Origin: Novosphingobium resinovorum
Lineage (GTDB): Bacteria; Pseudomonadota; Alphaproteobacteria; Sphingomonadales; Sphingomonadaceae
Length of the DNA: 43,739 nucleotides
Direction of reading: 5' to 3'
NCBI RefSeq assembly: GCF_027922145.1
Contig: NZ_BSFC01000036.1
Coordinates: 1 to 43,739 of the forward strand
Positions within the stretch are counted from its first letter, which is position 1. Each line of letters begins with the position of its first letter. The notes below the pieces were generated by a model. That model had not been told where the DNA came from. It was given only the letters and a program-made list of their open reading frames with translations, and did not search any database. Below, piece after piece: positions 24,824 through 33,199 of the stretch. Made by a program: the position numbers and the translations under genes.

Positions 24824-25534
24824 ATGAACACGGTTTCCAGGGCGCTCGCCGGACTTCTGATGATCGGTGCGGCGTTGACAGGCTCCCCGCCTGCATGGGC
24901 GGCGAAAAACGCCCGGTCGGCAGGACCGAAGACATCGCAACCGCAAAGAATCGCGCCGGACAGCACGGCGATCCAGTCGCCAGACGCAACCCGCGTCGCC
25001 GACTGGATCGCCGCGTCGGGGGATAACAATGACCTGCCCTACGCCATCATCGACAAGAAGGCCGCAGCGCTGCTGTTGTTCGATGCAAAGGGCGAAAAAC
25101 TGGGTCAGGTGCCGGTCCTCTTAGGCATAGCGCCGGGGGATGATGCGAGCCCGGGCATCGGCAGCAAGAATCTCTCCGAGATCGGCCCTGCCGAAAAGAC
25201 CACGCCTGCCGGGCGCTTCCTTGCAAAGTTCGGCGTGGCTGCAGCCAACACCAGGGTGCTGTGGGTGGACTATGCGACCTCCGTGGCGCTGCACCCCATT
25301 CCTCGCCCGGGCAAGCCGAAGGAAAGGCGTCGAGAACGGATGCTTTCTCCTACCAGCGAAGACAACCGCATCACGTTCGGATGCATAAACGTGCCAATCG
25401 CGTTCTATACCAAGACCATCAGCCCGCTATTCCGGAAGAGGGGCGGCTACGTCTACGTAACTCCGGACATGAAGCCGCTTGAAGAGGTATTCCCGCGCAT
25501 TCGCATGCAGTCTTTCGCGAATACCGGCAATTGA
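24824..25534 (+). CDS. L,D-transpeptidase (YkuD-type), exported
   Basis: 236 aa from ATG 24824, with a signal peptide (NTVSRALAGLLMIGAALTGS ending at AWAA). The catalytic region reads VALHPIPR (His157), then LSPTSEDNRITFGCINVP with nucleophile Cys187. The usual YkuD motif is SHGCxR; here it is TFGCINV, a recognised variant. It would cross-link peptidoglycan stem peptides or attach lipoproteins to them in the periplasm. No LysM or other wall-binding domain is seen. The upstream small lipoprotein (52 bases away) may be a substrate. No clear ribosome site precedes the ATG. Confidence 0.85.
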   Translation: MNTVSRALAGLLMIGAALTGSPPAWAAKNARSAGPKTSQPQRIAPDSTAIQSPDATRVADWIAASGDNNDLPYAIIDKKAAALLLFDAKGEKLGQVPVLLGIAPGDDASPGIGSKNLSEIGPAEKTTPAGRFLAKFGVAAANTRVLWVDYATSVALHPIPRPGKPKERRRERMLSPTSEDNRITFGCINVPIAFYTKTISPLFRKRGGYVYVTPDMKPLEEVFPRIRMQSFANTGN

Positions 25535-25717
25535 CGCCTTGCCACGAGCATATCATCCGGTTGTTGAATTGAGGCGCAAACACTCTTCAGAAACATTGTG
25601 GAAATAATTCTTCCCTTTCCGTCGATCGTGTGCTAAAGACATTCTGGTCCCATTATTATGAATACTTATACCGTCTTCGGTGTGCTTGATTAGCATGCTC
25701 GAAGCCGGAGTACTTGT

Positions 25718-26830
25718 ATGCAAGCATCGCCTGGTGCCGCCCGAGAAGGCGGGACATCCCCCCAGCGCTTGACAGTCCCACCGCGAGCGCCACGTATTTC
25801 GTTTCGGCCTACCGCTTCCATCGTCAGCAAGCTCTTGCGGCGCCCTGTTGCCGAACTGATTTCGGCCGCAAGCGATTCCTGGCAGATCGCACCCGGGACC
25901 GAGGTCCGCGTGCGGCCGGCGATATGCCTGCCGGGCCAGCTCGACCGCATCCGTGGCTCTGAATTCGGGACCTTGGACGAAGTCGTCCGGGACTTCAGGG
26001 GAGACTTCGCATCGATGCAGGGGGCGACGATGGGCTATCGCCTCAAGGACGTGCTTCTCGCCGATGGCGCACTCTATGCAGGGGGCGCGATGCGACACTT
26101 GCGCGCCCACGCGATCTGGAAGCCTGCCGCGACACCTGCATGCGAGTTCGACACCGCCTCGATCTACGAAAGCTGGATGGGCAACAGGTGGTTCGGGCTC
26201 TGGCTGGCGAACGACTGCCCAACCTACAGACTGGCGCAAGAAACCGGGCATCCGTTCACGACCGGCATGCCGACAGGCCACAAGAAGGATTACGAGGATC
26301 GGCTGGGTATGGCGCCAGAGCGCGGGTTCAGCGCGTGGTTCCGGGAACTCCACGTCTTCGATGATGCCGCCAACAACCGACACAAGCGACAACGGGCGGA
26401 TGCCATTCGGGATCGTCTGGCCCGTGATGCGATGCCACCGCATCCGGGCGTGTTCCTCCTGAGGGGCAGCACAGGCGATCCTCGGGTGTTGCGCAACGAA
26501 TGGGCGATCGCCGAGCGGCTCGGACGGGCACGCGGCTTCCAAATTCTCGACCCCAGCCACGCCAGTGTCGATGAGATCGCTCACGTCTGCGCGAACGCCG
26601 GCGTCGTCGCAGGAGTCGAGGGCAGCCATCTCAATCACGGCTTCGCGGTGATGCCGCCGAATGCCTGCGCGCTGGCCATCTTCCCGCCGACGCGCGCGGT
26701 TTCCGTGATGAAGATGCTTACGGACAGGCAGGAGCAAGACTTCGCGGTCGTCATCGGCGAAGGGAATGACGAGATCTTTGCCGCCGACATCGACGATATT
26801 GAAAGGACGCTCGATCTCGTGAAGTCTTGA
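25718..26830 (+). CDS. GT61/DUF563-type glycosyltransferase-like protein
   Basis: A 370-aa cytoplasmic protein; GGAG lies just before the ATG. The C-terminal half carries the GT61-like signature: VFLLRGSTGDPRVLRNEWAI (the R-x-x-R-x-x-x-N-E block), then GFQILDPSHASVDEIAHVCA, then AGVVAGVEGSHLNHGFAVMP (the G-x-H/E-G-S/A-x-L-x-N loop). The N-terminal half is less conserved. GT61 proteins transfer sugars in capsule, O-antigen or glycan assembly. There are no polysaccharide genes around, so it is an orphan. The 183-base upstream region is AT-rich and may contain its promoter. Confidence 0.7.
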   Translation: MQASPGAAREGGTSPQRLTVPPRAPRISFRPTASIVSKLLRRPVAELISAASDSWQIAPGTEVRVRPAICLPGQLDRIRGSEFGTLDEVVRDFRGDFASMQGATMGYRLKDVLLADGALYAGGAMRHLRAHAIWKPAATPACEFDTASIYESWMGNRWFGLWLANDCPTYRLAQETGHPFTTGMPTGHKKDYEDRLGMAPERGFSAWFRELHVFDDAANNRHKRQRADAIRDRLARDAMPPHPGVFLLRGSTGDPRVLRNEWAIAERLGRARGFQILDPSHASVDEIAHVCANAGVVAGVEGSHLNHGFAVMPPNACALAIFPPTRAVSVMKMLTDRQEQDFAVVIGEGNDEIFAADIDDIERTLDLVKS

Positions 26831-26848
26831 TCTCACCCGCCGCTCAAA

Positions 26849-26886
26849 CGAGAGCGGCCTCCCGTTTACCCGGAAGGCCGCTCTCG
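26849..26886. terminator. Bidirectional terminator between the GT61-like gene and nrdA
   Basis: CGAGAGCGGCCT and AGGCCGCTCTCG pair perfectly over 12 bp, with CCCG/CGG continuing inward. TTTGAG follows on the minus strand. It lies between two convergent stops. Confidence 0.75.
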
Positions 26887-26902
26887 GTGAAACTTCAGCG
26901 CC

Positions 26903-28936
26903 TTACTGGCAGGCGAGACATTCATCGTAGTCGGTCGAGCCGCCGCTGGCCGCCAGTTCGAACTTGGGCAGTTCGCTGGTGTTGTCGGCTTCCACGCCGC
27001 CTGCAAAACCGGCACGCTGCACCGACTTGGAGCGCAGGTAGTAGAGCGACTTGATACCCTTTTCCCATGCCTGGAAGTGGAGCATCATCAGGTCCCACTT
27101 GTCGACGTCGGCGGGGATGAACAGGTTCAGCGACTGCGCTTGGTCAATGTAAGGCGTACGGTCAGCCGCGAATTCGAGCAGCCAGCGCTGGTCGATCTCG
27201 AAGCTGGTCTTGTAGACCGCCTTTTCCTCGGCCGAGAGGAAGTCGAGATGCTGGACCGACCCGTTCTGCTCGAGGATCGAATTCCACACGTTGTTGGAAT
27301 CCTTGGACTTCGAGGCCAGCAGCTTCTGCAGGTAGGGGTTCTTCACCACGAAGCTGCCCGAGAGCGTCTTGTGGGTGTAGATGTTCGCCGGGATCGGCTC
27401 AATGCAGGCCGACGTGCCGCCGCAGATGATCGAGATCGACGCGGTCGGCGCGATCGCCATCTTGCAGCTGAAACGCTCCATCACGCCTTGGTCGGCGGCG
27501 TCGAGGCACGGTCCGCGCTCCTTGGCGAGCATCATCGAGGCCTCGTTGGCCTTGGCGTTGATGTGCTGGAACATCTGCAGGTTCAGCGCCTTGGCCATCG
27601 CGCTTTCGAAGCCGATGCCCTTCTTCTGCAGGTACGAGTGGAAGCCCATCACGCCCATGCCGACCGAACGCTCACGCTCCGCCGAGTAGCGGGCGCGGGC
27701 CATTTCGTCCGGCGCGCGGTCGATGTAGTCCTGCAGGACATTGTCGAGGAAGCGCAGCACGTCCTCGATGAAGGCACGATCGCCCTTCCACTCTTCCCAG
27801 GTTTCGATGTTGAGCGAGGAGAGGCAGCACACCGCCGTACGGTCGTTACCAAGGTGGTCGCGGCCGGTGGGGAGGGTGATTTCCGAGCACAGGTTCGAAG
27901 TCGAGACCTTGAGGCCGAGATCGCGGTGATGCTTGGGCATCATGCGGTTCACGGTGTCGGAGAAGACGAGGTAGGGCTCGCCGGTGGCGAGGCGCACTTC
28001 GACCAGCTTCTGGAACAGCGAGCGGGCATGGACCTTGCCGCGCACCGAGCCGTCCTTGGGGCTGCGCAGGGCGAAGTCGGTGCCGTCGCGCACGGCTTCC
28101 ATGAACTCGTCGGTCAGCAGCACGCCGTGGTGCAGGTTGAGCGCCTTGCGGTTGAAGTCGCCCGAGGTCTTGCGGATTTCCAGGAACTCCTCGATCTCGG
28201 GGTGCGAGACGTCGAGGTAGCAGGCGGCCGAACCGCGGCGCAGCGAACCTTGGCTGATCGCGAGGGTAAGCGAATCCATCACGCGCACGAAGGGGATGAT
28301 GCCGCTGGTCTTGCCGTTGAGGCCGACCGGCTCGCCGATGCCGCGCACGTTGCCCCAGTAAGTGCCGATGCCGCCGCCGCGCGAGGCGAGCCAAACGTTC
28401 TCGTTCCAGGTGGCGACGATGCCTTCGAGGCTGTCCTCGACCGAGTTGAGGTAGCAGGAGATCGGCAACCCGCGCCCGGTGCCGCCGTTCGACAGGACCG
28501 GGGTGGCAGGCATGAACCACAGCCGCGAGATGTAGTCGTACAGGCGCTGTGCGTGCTCTTGGTCGTCCGCATAGGCGTCGGCCACGCGGGCGAAGAGATC
28601 CTGGTACTTCTCGCCGGGGAGCAGGTAGCGGTCGTCGAGGGTTTCCTTGCCGAAGTCGGTCAGGAGCGCATCACGCGACGCATCGGTGACGATAGTGAAG
28701 CGGCGATCGTGGATCGTCTTGGAATCGACGACCTTCTTCTTCGTCTTCGGCGCCTCGACCACCAGATCGGCGGTCGAGGTATCGGTCTTGTCCATGGCCA
28801 CGGCCGAGGCTTCCTTTTTCATCGCCGCTTCGGAGACATGCCCGGCAAGGAGCGACTCCATATCGACTTGCGCGGGATCCGCGTAGCTCACATCCGAATC
28901 AGACACGTGTCCGTCGCTTCCATTCCTGAAGTCCAC
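26903..28936 (-). CDS. nrdA: Class I ribonucleoside-diphosphate reductase, alpha subunit
   Basis: Up to 677 aa from GTG 28936; a GTG at 28906 (VSDSDVSYADPAQVD) is an alternative and neither is decided by a clear ribosome site. It reduces ribonucleotides to deoxyribonucleotides with an NrdB partner, which is not in this window. Catalytic marks are PISCYLNSVEDSLEG (redox Cys), SNLCSEITLPT (thiyl-radical Cys), AIAPTASISIICGGTSACIEP, and the C-terminal shuttle ECLACQ. The first about 75 residues are polar and low-complexity (TKKKVVDSK) and show no ATP-cone motif, so overall activity control by dATP may be missing or different. Putative NrdR boxes lie upstream at 29178-29226. Confidence 0.93.
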   Translation of the reverse strand: MDFRNGSDGHVSDSDVSYADPAQVDMESLLAGHVSEAAMKKEASAVAMDKTDTSTADLVVEAPKTKKKVVDSKTIHDRRFTIVTDASRDALLTDFGKETLDDRYLLPGEKYQDLFARVADAYADDQEHAQRLYDYISRLWFMPATPVLSNGGTGRGLPISCYLNSVEDSLEGIVATWNENVWLASRGGGIGTYWGNVRGIGEPVGLNGKTSGIIPFVRVMDSLTLAISQGSLRRGSAACYLDVSHPEIEEFLEIRKTSGDFNRKALNLHHGVLLTDEFMEAVRDGTDFALRSPKDGSVRGKVHARSLFQKLVEVRLATGEPYLVFSDTVNRMMPKHHRDLGLKVSTSNLCSEITLPTGRDHLGNDRTAVCCLSSLNIETWEEWKGDRAFIEDVLRFLDNVLQDYIDRAPDEMARARYSAERERSVGMGVMGFHSYLQKKGIGFESAMAKALNLQMFQHINAKANEASMMLAKERGPCLDAADQGVMERFSCKMAIAPTASISIICGGTSACIEPIPANIYTHKTLSGSFVVKNPYLQKLLASKSKDSNNVWNSILEQNGSVQHLDFLSAEEKAVYKTSFEIDQRWLLEFAADRTPYIDQAQSLNLFIPADVDKWDLMMLHFQAWEKGIKSLYYLRSKSVQRAGFAGGVEADNTSELPKFELAASGGSTDYDECLACQ

Positions 28937-29581
28937 TGGTGCGCCCCCAATGTATCGTCAAAACCTGTCATCGAACCGCCACGAGGGCGATCCAAACTGC
29001 TTTCGGCGGCCAAGCAGGCCGGCACCGAGTCGAAGGGCGCTCAAGAACGCCCCATCTATCAGAACCAGCACAAAAAGAGAACGACATTCCCTGCCAGACC
29101 ACCGGCGCGCCTGTTCGAGAAGTCTGGTCCCAAGGTTCCTGACGGGTTCCGCACGGGCCTTTCGGCTTATGCGCTGTATCCCTAGGTATTGAGGCCCCTC
29201 GATCGGTGCGACACAACCTATAGTGCCCTTTCCAGCGAGAGGTTCAAGAGGGGGCCGGAATATGGCATTGGCCCATGCATTCGCCACAGGGCCGTCACCT
29301 GACTGCCGCGACGCGCCGAATTTCCGTTGTCTTGCAGAAGCGCAACCCTTTGAATCGGCCCTCGCCTTCTAAATTTTTCCACATAAATCACCGGTGAGAC
29401 GAATCGGGCGTGCGACGAACGGAGGTGGTCAAGACCCGACGCAGCGACGTTCCCCAGCATTCCCATCGGCGTTCGTCGAGATGCATGCGTCCCTTGACGA
29501 GGACCTGCAACCCCCGGCCGCCTCGCCGCTTATCAGCGTGAATGCGACGGCGCTGCGGCGCGTAGGGGAGTTATTTTGCAA
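28937..29581. other. 645-base intergenic region upstream of nrdA and the GlsB-like gene
   Basis: It contains the NrdR-box-like pair (29178-29226), leaving a leader of roughly 240-280 bases before nrdA. No supported gene is present; the open frames here are short and lack ribosome sites. AAATTTTTCCACATAAAT near 29370-29390 is AT-rich and could be part of the rightward promoter. Confidence 0.5.
29178..29226 (-). promoter_or_regulatory. Putative NrdR box pair upstream of nrdA
   Basis: ACACAACCTATAGTG (29211-29225) closely resembles the NrdR consensus ACAC-x-A-TAT-x-TAGTGT. A weaker relative, CAATACCTAGGGAT on the minus strand (29178-29191), is centred about 32 bp away, close to the three-turn spacing of tandem NrdR sites. 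NrdR represses ribonucleotide reductase genes when dATP is high. Confidence 0.5.
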
Positions 29582-29824
29582 ATGCTGAACATCATCGGTG
29601 CCATCATCAGCGGCCTCGTCATCGGCGCGCTGGCCCGGTTCTTCTATCCAGGTGCAGTGCCCATGGGCTGGATCGCGACGATCCTGCTGGGCGTCGGCGG
29701 CTCGCTGCTGGCGGGGCTGGTGACCAGCCGCGGGCGCGGCGATTTCAGCCGCGCCGGATGCCTCGCCTCGGTGATCGGCGCTATCGTGCTGATCTTCCTC
29801 GGTCGGGTGTTGCATATCGGGTGA
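29582..29824 (+). CDS. GlsB/YeaQ/YmgE-family small stress membrane protein
   Basis: 80 aa from ATG 29582 (TTG at 29576 is also possible), after AGGGGAG. Three hydrophobic helices with glycine-rich packing are visible: NIIGAIISGLVIGALARFFY, MGWIATILLGVGGSLLAGLV, CLASVIGAIVLIFLGRVL. This is the transglycosylase-associated/GlsB pattern, a family induced by general or acid stress; biochemical function is unknown. The IR repeat at 29836-29912 probably terminates it. Confidence 0.85.
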   Translation: MLNIIGAIISGLVIGALARFFYPGAVPMGWIATILLGVGGSLLAGLVTSRGRGDFSRAGCLASVIGAIVLIFLGRVLHIG

Positions 29825-29835
29825 CCCCTCGATCC

Positions 29836-29912
29836 CGTCATTGCGAGCGAAGCGAAGCAACCCGGGGAAGAGCAAAACTGCCCCGGGTTGCTTCGCTTCG
29901 CTCGCAATGACG
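29836..29912. repeat. Intergenic inverted repeat, family A (CGTCATTGCGAGCGAAGCGA type)
   Basis: A 32-bp arm (29836-29867) is exactly repeated in reverse complement at 29881-29912 around a 13-base loop. It lies between two convergent genes and could act as a bidirectional terminator. A shorter relative is at 34501-34532. The motif resembles known dispersed REP-like elements of alphaproteobacteria. Confidence 0.9.
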
Positions 29913-29919
29913 CGGTGGC

Positions 29920-31521
29920 TCAGGGCACCAGCACCGTATCCAGCGGCTGCGCATCCGCCGCCGGATAATCCAGCGTATAATGCAGCCCCCGGCTCTCGTG
30001 CCGCTTCAACGCGGATTCGACGATCAGTTCCGCACTCTGCAGCAGGTTGCGCAATTCGATCAGGTCGGTCGAGACGCGGAAGTGGCGGTAGTATTCCTCA
30101 GTCTCGCCATTGAGCATCTGGATGCGGTGCATGGCGCGCTCCAGCCGCTTGGTGGTGCGCACGATGCCGACGTAGTTCCACATGAAGCGGCGGATTTCGG
30201 TCCAGTTCTGCTTGATGACGACTTCCTCGTCGGAATCGGTCACGCGGCTTTCGTCCCAGGCGCGCACTTGCGGCGGCGCCTCGAAACTGCCCCACTTCGC
30301 GAGAATATCCGCCGCTGCCGCCTCGCCGAAGACGAAGCATTCGAGCAAGGAGTTTGACGCCAGACGGTTCGCCCCGTGCAGCCCGCTCTCGGTGCACTCA
30401 CCGGCGGCATAGAGCCCCGGCAGATCGGTGCGGCCGTCGAGGTCCACGAGGATGCCGCCGCAGGTGTAATGCTGCGCCGGCACGACCGGGATCGGCTCCT
30501 TCGTCATGTCGATGCCGAGGCCCATCAACTTCTCGTAGATGTTCGGGAAGTGCGCCTTCACGAAGTCTTCGGGCTGGTGGCTGACGTCGAGGTGGACGTA
30601 GTCCAGGCCGAAGCGCTTGATCTCGGAGTCGATGGCGCGCGCCACGACGTCGCGCGGGGCCAGTTCCAGCCGCTCGGGATCGTAGAAGGTCATGAAGCGC
30701 TTGCCGGTGCGCGGGTTAATCAGGTGCCCGCCCTCGCCGCGCACGGCCTCGGTGATAAGGAAGTTCTTGACGTCCAGATTGTAGAGGCAGGTCGGGTGGA
30801 ACTGCATCATCTCCATGTTGGAGACGCGCGCGCCCGCACGCCAGGCCATGGCGATACCGTCGCCGGTGGCGCCGCGCGGGGCGGTGCTGAACTGGTAGAC
30901 ACGGCCCGCGCCGCCCGTCGCCAAAACCGTGGCGCGGGCGGTGAAGGCCTCGACCCGGCCGCTCTCCTCGTTCAGCGCATAGACGCCCCAGACGCGCCCC
31001 GAGCCCGAATAGCGCAGCTCATGCCGCCCGGTGATCAGGTCGATGCACGAATAGCCGGGAAGCAGGGTTATGTTGGGGTGCGCCTCGGCGGCCTGCAGCA
31101 GCGCCTGCTGTACCGCCCAGCCCGTGGCGTCGGCGACGTGGACGATGCGGCGGTGCGAATGGCCGCCCTCACGCGTGAGGTGAAGCGCCTCTCCGTCCGT
31201 GTTGAACGGCACGCCCAGTTCGACCAGCCGCTCGATGGCATGGGGTGCCCGCTCGATGACGAACTCGACCGTCTCGCGCCGATTGAGGCCAGCCCCTGCG
31301 ACCATGGTGTCGCGGACATGCTCCTCGAAGGTATCCCCTGCGTCGAGCACGGCGGCGATGCCGCCTTGTGCCCATGCCGTCGAACCGCCGGTCAATGTGC
31401 CTTTGGCCAATACCGCGACCTTGACCTTGTCGGCTACCGCGAGCGCAGCCGTGAGCCCGGCCGCACCGGAACCGATCACAAGGACGTCGAATGCGCCGGC
31501 GGCGCTGGATGGCGTTTCCAT
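29920..31521 (-). CDS. nadB: L-aspartate oxidase
   Basis: A 533-aa FAD enzyme that oxidises L-aspartate to iminoaspartate, the first step of de novo NAD synthesis. It has the FAD loop VIGSGAAGLTAALAVAD at residues 15-31, TGGSTAWAQGGIAAV, the active-site region TREGGHSHRRIVHV, and MEMMQFHPTCLYN. The capping-domain arginines and HYTCGGILVDLDGRT follow, then TESGLHGANRLASNSLLE and a C-terminal helical domain. Full length. nadA and nadC are not adjacent. It converges with the GlsB-like gene. Confidence 0.95.
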   Translation of the reverse strand: METPSSAAGAFDVLVIGSGAAGLTAALAVADKVKVAVLAKGTLTGGSTAWAQGGIAAVLDAGDTFEEHVRDTMVAGAGLNRRETVEFVIERAPHAIERLVELGVPFNTDGEALHLTREGGHSHRRIVHVADATGWAVQQALLQAAEAHPNITLLPGYSCIDLITGRHELRYSGSGRVWGVYALNEESGRVEAFTARATVLATGGAGRVYQFSTAPRGATGDGIAMAWRAGARVSNMEMMQFHPTCLYNLDVKNFLITEAVRGEGGHLINPRTGKRFMTFYDPERLELAPRDVVARAIDSEIKRFGLDYVHLDVSHQPEDFVKAHFPNIYEKLMGLGIDMTKEPIPVVPAQHYTCGGILVDLDGRTDLPGLYAAGECTESGLHGANRLASNSLLECFVFGEAAAADILAKWGSFEAPPQVRAWDESRVTDSDEEVVIKQNWTEIRRFMWNYVGIVRTTKRLERAMHRIQMLNGETEEYYRHFRVSTDLIELRNLLQSAELIVESALKRHESRGLHYTLDYPAADAQPLDTVLVP

Positions 31522-31719
31522 GACGCCGCTCCTAGCGCCCGTTACGCATGGATCGCAATAGTTTGCTCACCGCTCCACTTCCATGTTGCGGTGCGATAGG
31601 GTTCTTATATAAGATAGACCAAGTCATTACAAAGACGGTTAACTTACGGCGATTTTGCTACTTGCCAACCCCGTTGATTAGTCTAGTCAGCTTCCGCTTC
31701 TCTTTGAGGAACCTATCTC

Positions 31720-31890
31720 GTGGCGATCTCGATTCCGCTTTGCTTTGCCAATAGGCATGAACCGGTTCGCAATGACGTGAAGTGGAATGGTCTCAATTAT
31801 ATCGGGACGTGTAAAAATTGCGGAAAGACTATTCGCAGACACAAACACAAGGTTTGGAAACTTGACGACAGTGAAGCAACCGACAAGTAA
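31720..31890 (+). CDS. 56-aa zinc-ribbon-like protein
   Basis: GTG 31720 follows GAGGA (31706-31710) at a 9-base gap. The product begins VAISIPLCFANRHEPV and continues YIGTCKNCGKTIRRHKHKVW before a polar tail. Cys8 and His13, then Cys31-x2-Cys34, with His41/His43 near, could bind one zinc. The layout (CxxxxH near the start, GxCxxCGxxIxR then W) recalls small ribbon proteins seen in alphaproteobacteria; I do not know a name. It lies in an AT-rich island of about 350 bases among GC-rich genes. Confidence 0.6.
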   Translation: MAISIPLCFANRHEPVRNDVKWNGLNYIGTCKNCGKTIRRHKHKVWKLDDSEATDK

Positions 31891-32068
31891 GTAAAAATCG
31901 TTAGCTTTAGGGCAAGCCTCTCATCCTCCCGAATATTCAGTGGGGAGAAGTGAGCACCAGCGCTTTTGCTTGACCCGGCCCGGCCTGTTGTAAAATTTTG
32001 TTAATCGCGCGCGATACCGCACCCCCGGGCACTACCCTGGAATTCCGAGACATCTGCACCGCAACATG

Positions 32069-32087
32069 AAACGGCGGCGAGCCGTTT
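32069..32087. terminator. Possible terminator hairpin downstream of the ABC ATPase
   Basis: AAACGGC-GGCGA-GCCGTTT forms a 7-bp stem with T-runs on either strand. It is 28 bases past the ATPase stop, which reads from the right. Confidence 0.45.
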
Positions 32088-32114
32088 TCCTCGTGCGCCG
32101 AGTCGTGACTGGGT

Positions 32115-33065
32115 TCAGGGGGCCAAATGTACCGCAGTGGTCAAGCGAACAAACACATCCTCAAGATCCGCTTCGCGAGTCGTCACGTCGACAATCGCGA
32201 ATCCCTGCGCCTGCAACGCCGACATGATCTCACCCGCATTGGCACGATCCTTGTCGTAAGTGATCTCCAGAACCCGCTCGCCGGTCTTCACGCACTTCAT
32301 AAAACCGGGGTGAGTGGGAAGTTCCGCCACATCGCGATCGAGGGTCAGGACGATGATCTTCTCGCGCGCCATGCCGACCAGTTCGCGGGTCGGCTTGTTG
32401 GCGATCAGTTCGCCGTGGTTGATGATGGCGATCCGGTCGCACAGTTCCTCGGCTTCCTCGAGGTAGTGCGTGGTCAGCACGATCGTCGCGCCTTCCTTGT
32501 TCAGTTCGGTGACCAGTTCCCAGAGCTGGCGGCGCAGTTCGACATCGACGCCGGCGGTCGGCTCGTCGAGCACCAACACTGGCGGGCGGTGCACCAGTGC
32601 CTTGGCGATCAGCAGGCGACGCTTCATGCCGCCCGATAGCGTGCGGGCATAGGCATCGCGCTTGTCGGCCAGGTGAACCGCGCGCAGCAGGTCTTCGGAA
32701 CGACGCAGTGCCTTGGTGATGCCGTAGAGCCCGGCCTGGATTTCCAGCACCTCGAACGGGGTGAAGAACGGGTCGAACACGATCTCCTGCGGGACGATGC
32801 CGATCGCACGCTTGGCGTTGCGCTGGTCACGGTCGATGTCGAAGCCCCAGATGTCCACCGAGCCCGAGGTCTTCATGACCATGCCGGCCAGGATGTTGAT
32901 GAGCGTCGACTTGCCCGCGCCGTTGGGGCCGAGCAGGCCGAAGATGCCGCCCTCCGGCACGTCGAACGAGACGCCCTTGAGCGCCAGCTTGCCCTCGCCG
33001 CTTCCGGCGGGAGCATAACGCTTGACGAGGTCACGGATGGCGATCGCGGGGGTAGAAGTGCTCAT
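32115..33065 (-). CDS. ABC transporter ATP-binding protein (drug/polymer exporter type)
   Basis: 316 aa from ATG 33065 (STSTPAIAIRDLVKRYAPAG); an open frame continues to 33149 but reads through the promoter region. It has Walker A GLLGPNGAGKSTLIN, Q-loop VPQEIVFDPFFTPFEVLE, signature LSGGMKRRLLIAKALVH, Walker B VLVLDEPTAGVD and the H-loop Thr-Thr-His. A C-terminal extension of about 80 residues is typical of ABC-2 exporters of the YadG/daunorubicin-resistance type. The matching permease is not in the window; the next gene on this strand is nadB. It is divergent from a cytochrome P450. Confidence 0.88.
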   Translation of the reverse strand: MSTSTPAIAIRDLVKRYAPAGSGEGKLALKGVSFDVPEGGIFGLLGPNGAGKSTLINILAGMVMKTSGSVDIWGFDIDRDQRNAKRAIGIVPQEIVFDPFFTPFEVLEIQAGLYGITKALRRSEDLLRAVHLADKRDAYARTLSGGMKRRLLIAKALVHRPPVLVLDEPTAGVDVELRRQLWELVTELNKEGATIVLTTHYLEEAEELCDRIAIINHGELIANKPTRELVGMAREKIIVLTLDRDVAELPTHPGFMKCVKTGERVLEITYDKDRANAGEIMSALQAQGFAIVDVTTREADLEDVFVRLTTAVHLAP

Positions 33066-33136
33066 GGCCGTGCATGTGGGCCATGATCGCCACGGCGTAA
33101 AGACCGCAGGTGCTGCGTTGACGCTCTCGCGGCAGA

Positions 33137-33158
33137 TGATATGATCCACACTATATCA
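33137..33158. promoter_or_regulatory. Inverted repeat in the ABC ATPase/P450 divergent region
   Basis: TGATAT-N10-ATATCA is perfect over 6 bp per arm. It lies between two divergent starts about 135 bases apart and could be an operator for either or both genes. No regulator gene is adjacent. Confidence 0.45.
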
Positions 33159-33199
33159 CTAAGCGTCGCCAATCGAGCGGCCGATATTGGAGAGCGCCC

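Noticed and set aside
27077..29185. A 702-codon plus-strand frame opposite nrdA
   Set aside because: An antisense shadow of a clear NrdA; its composition is low-complexity and domain-free.
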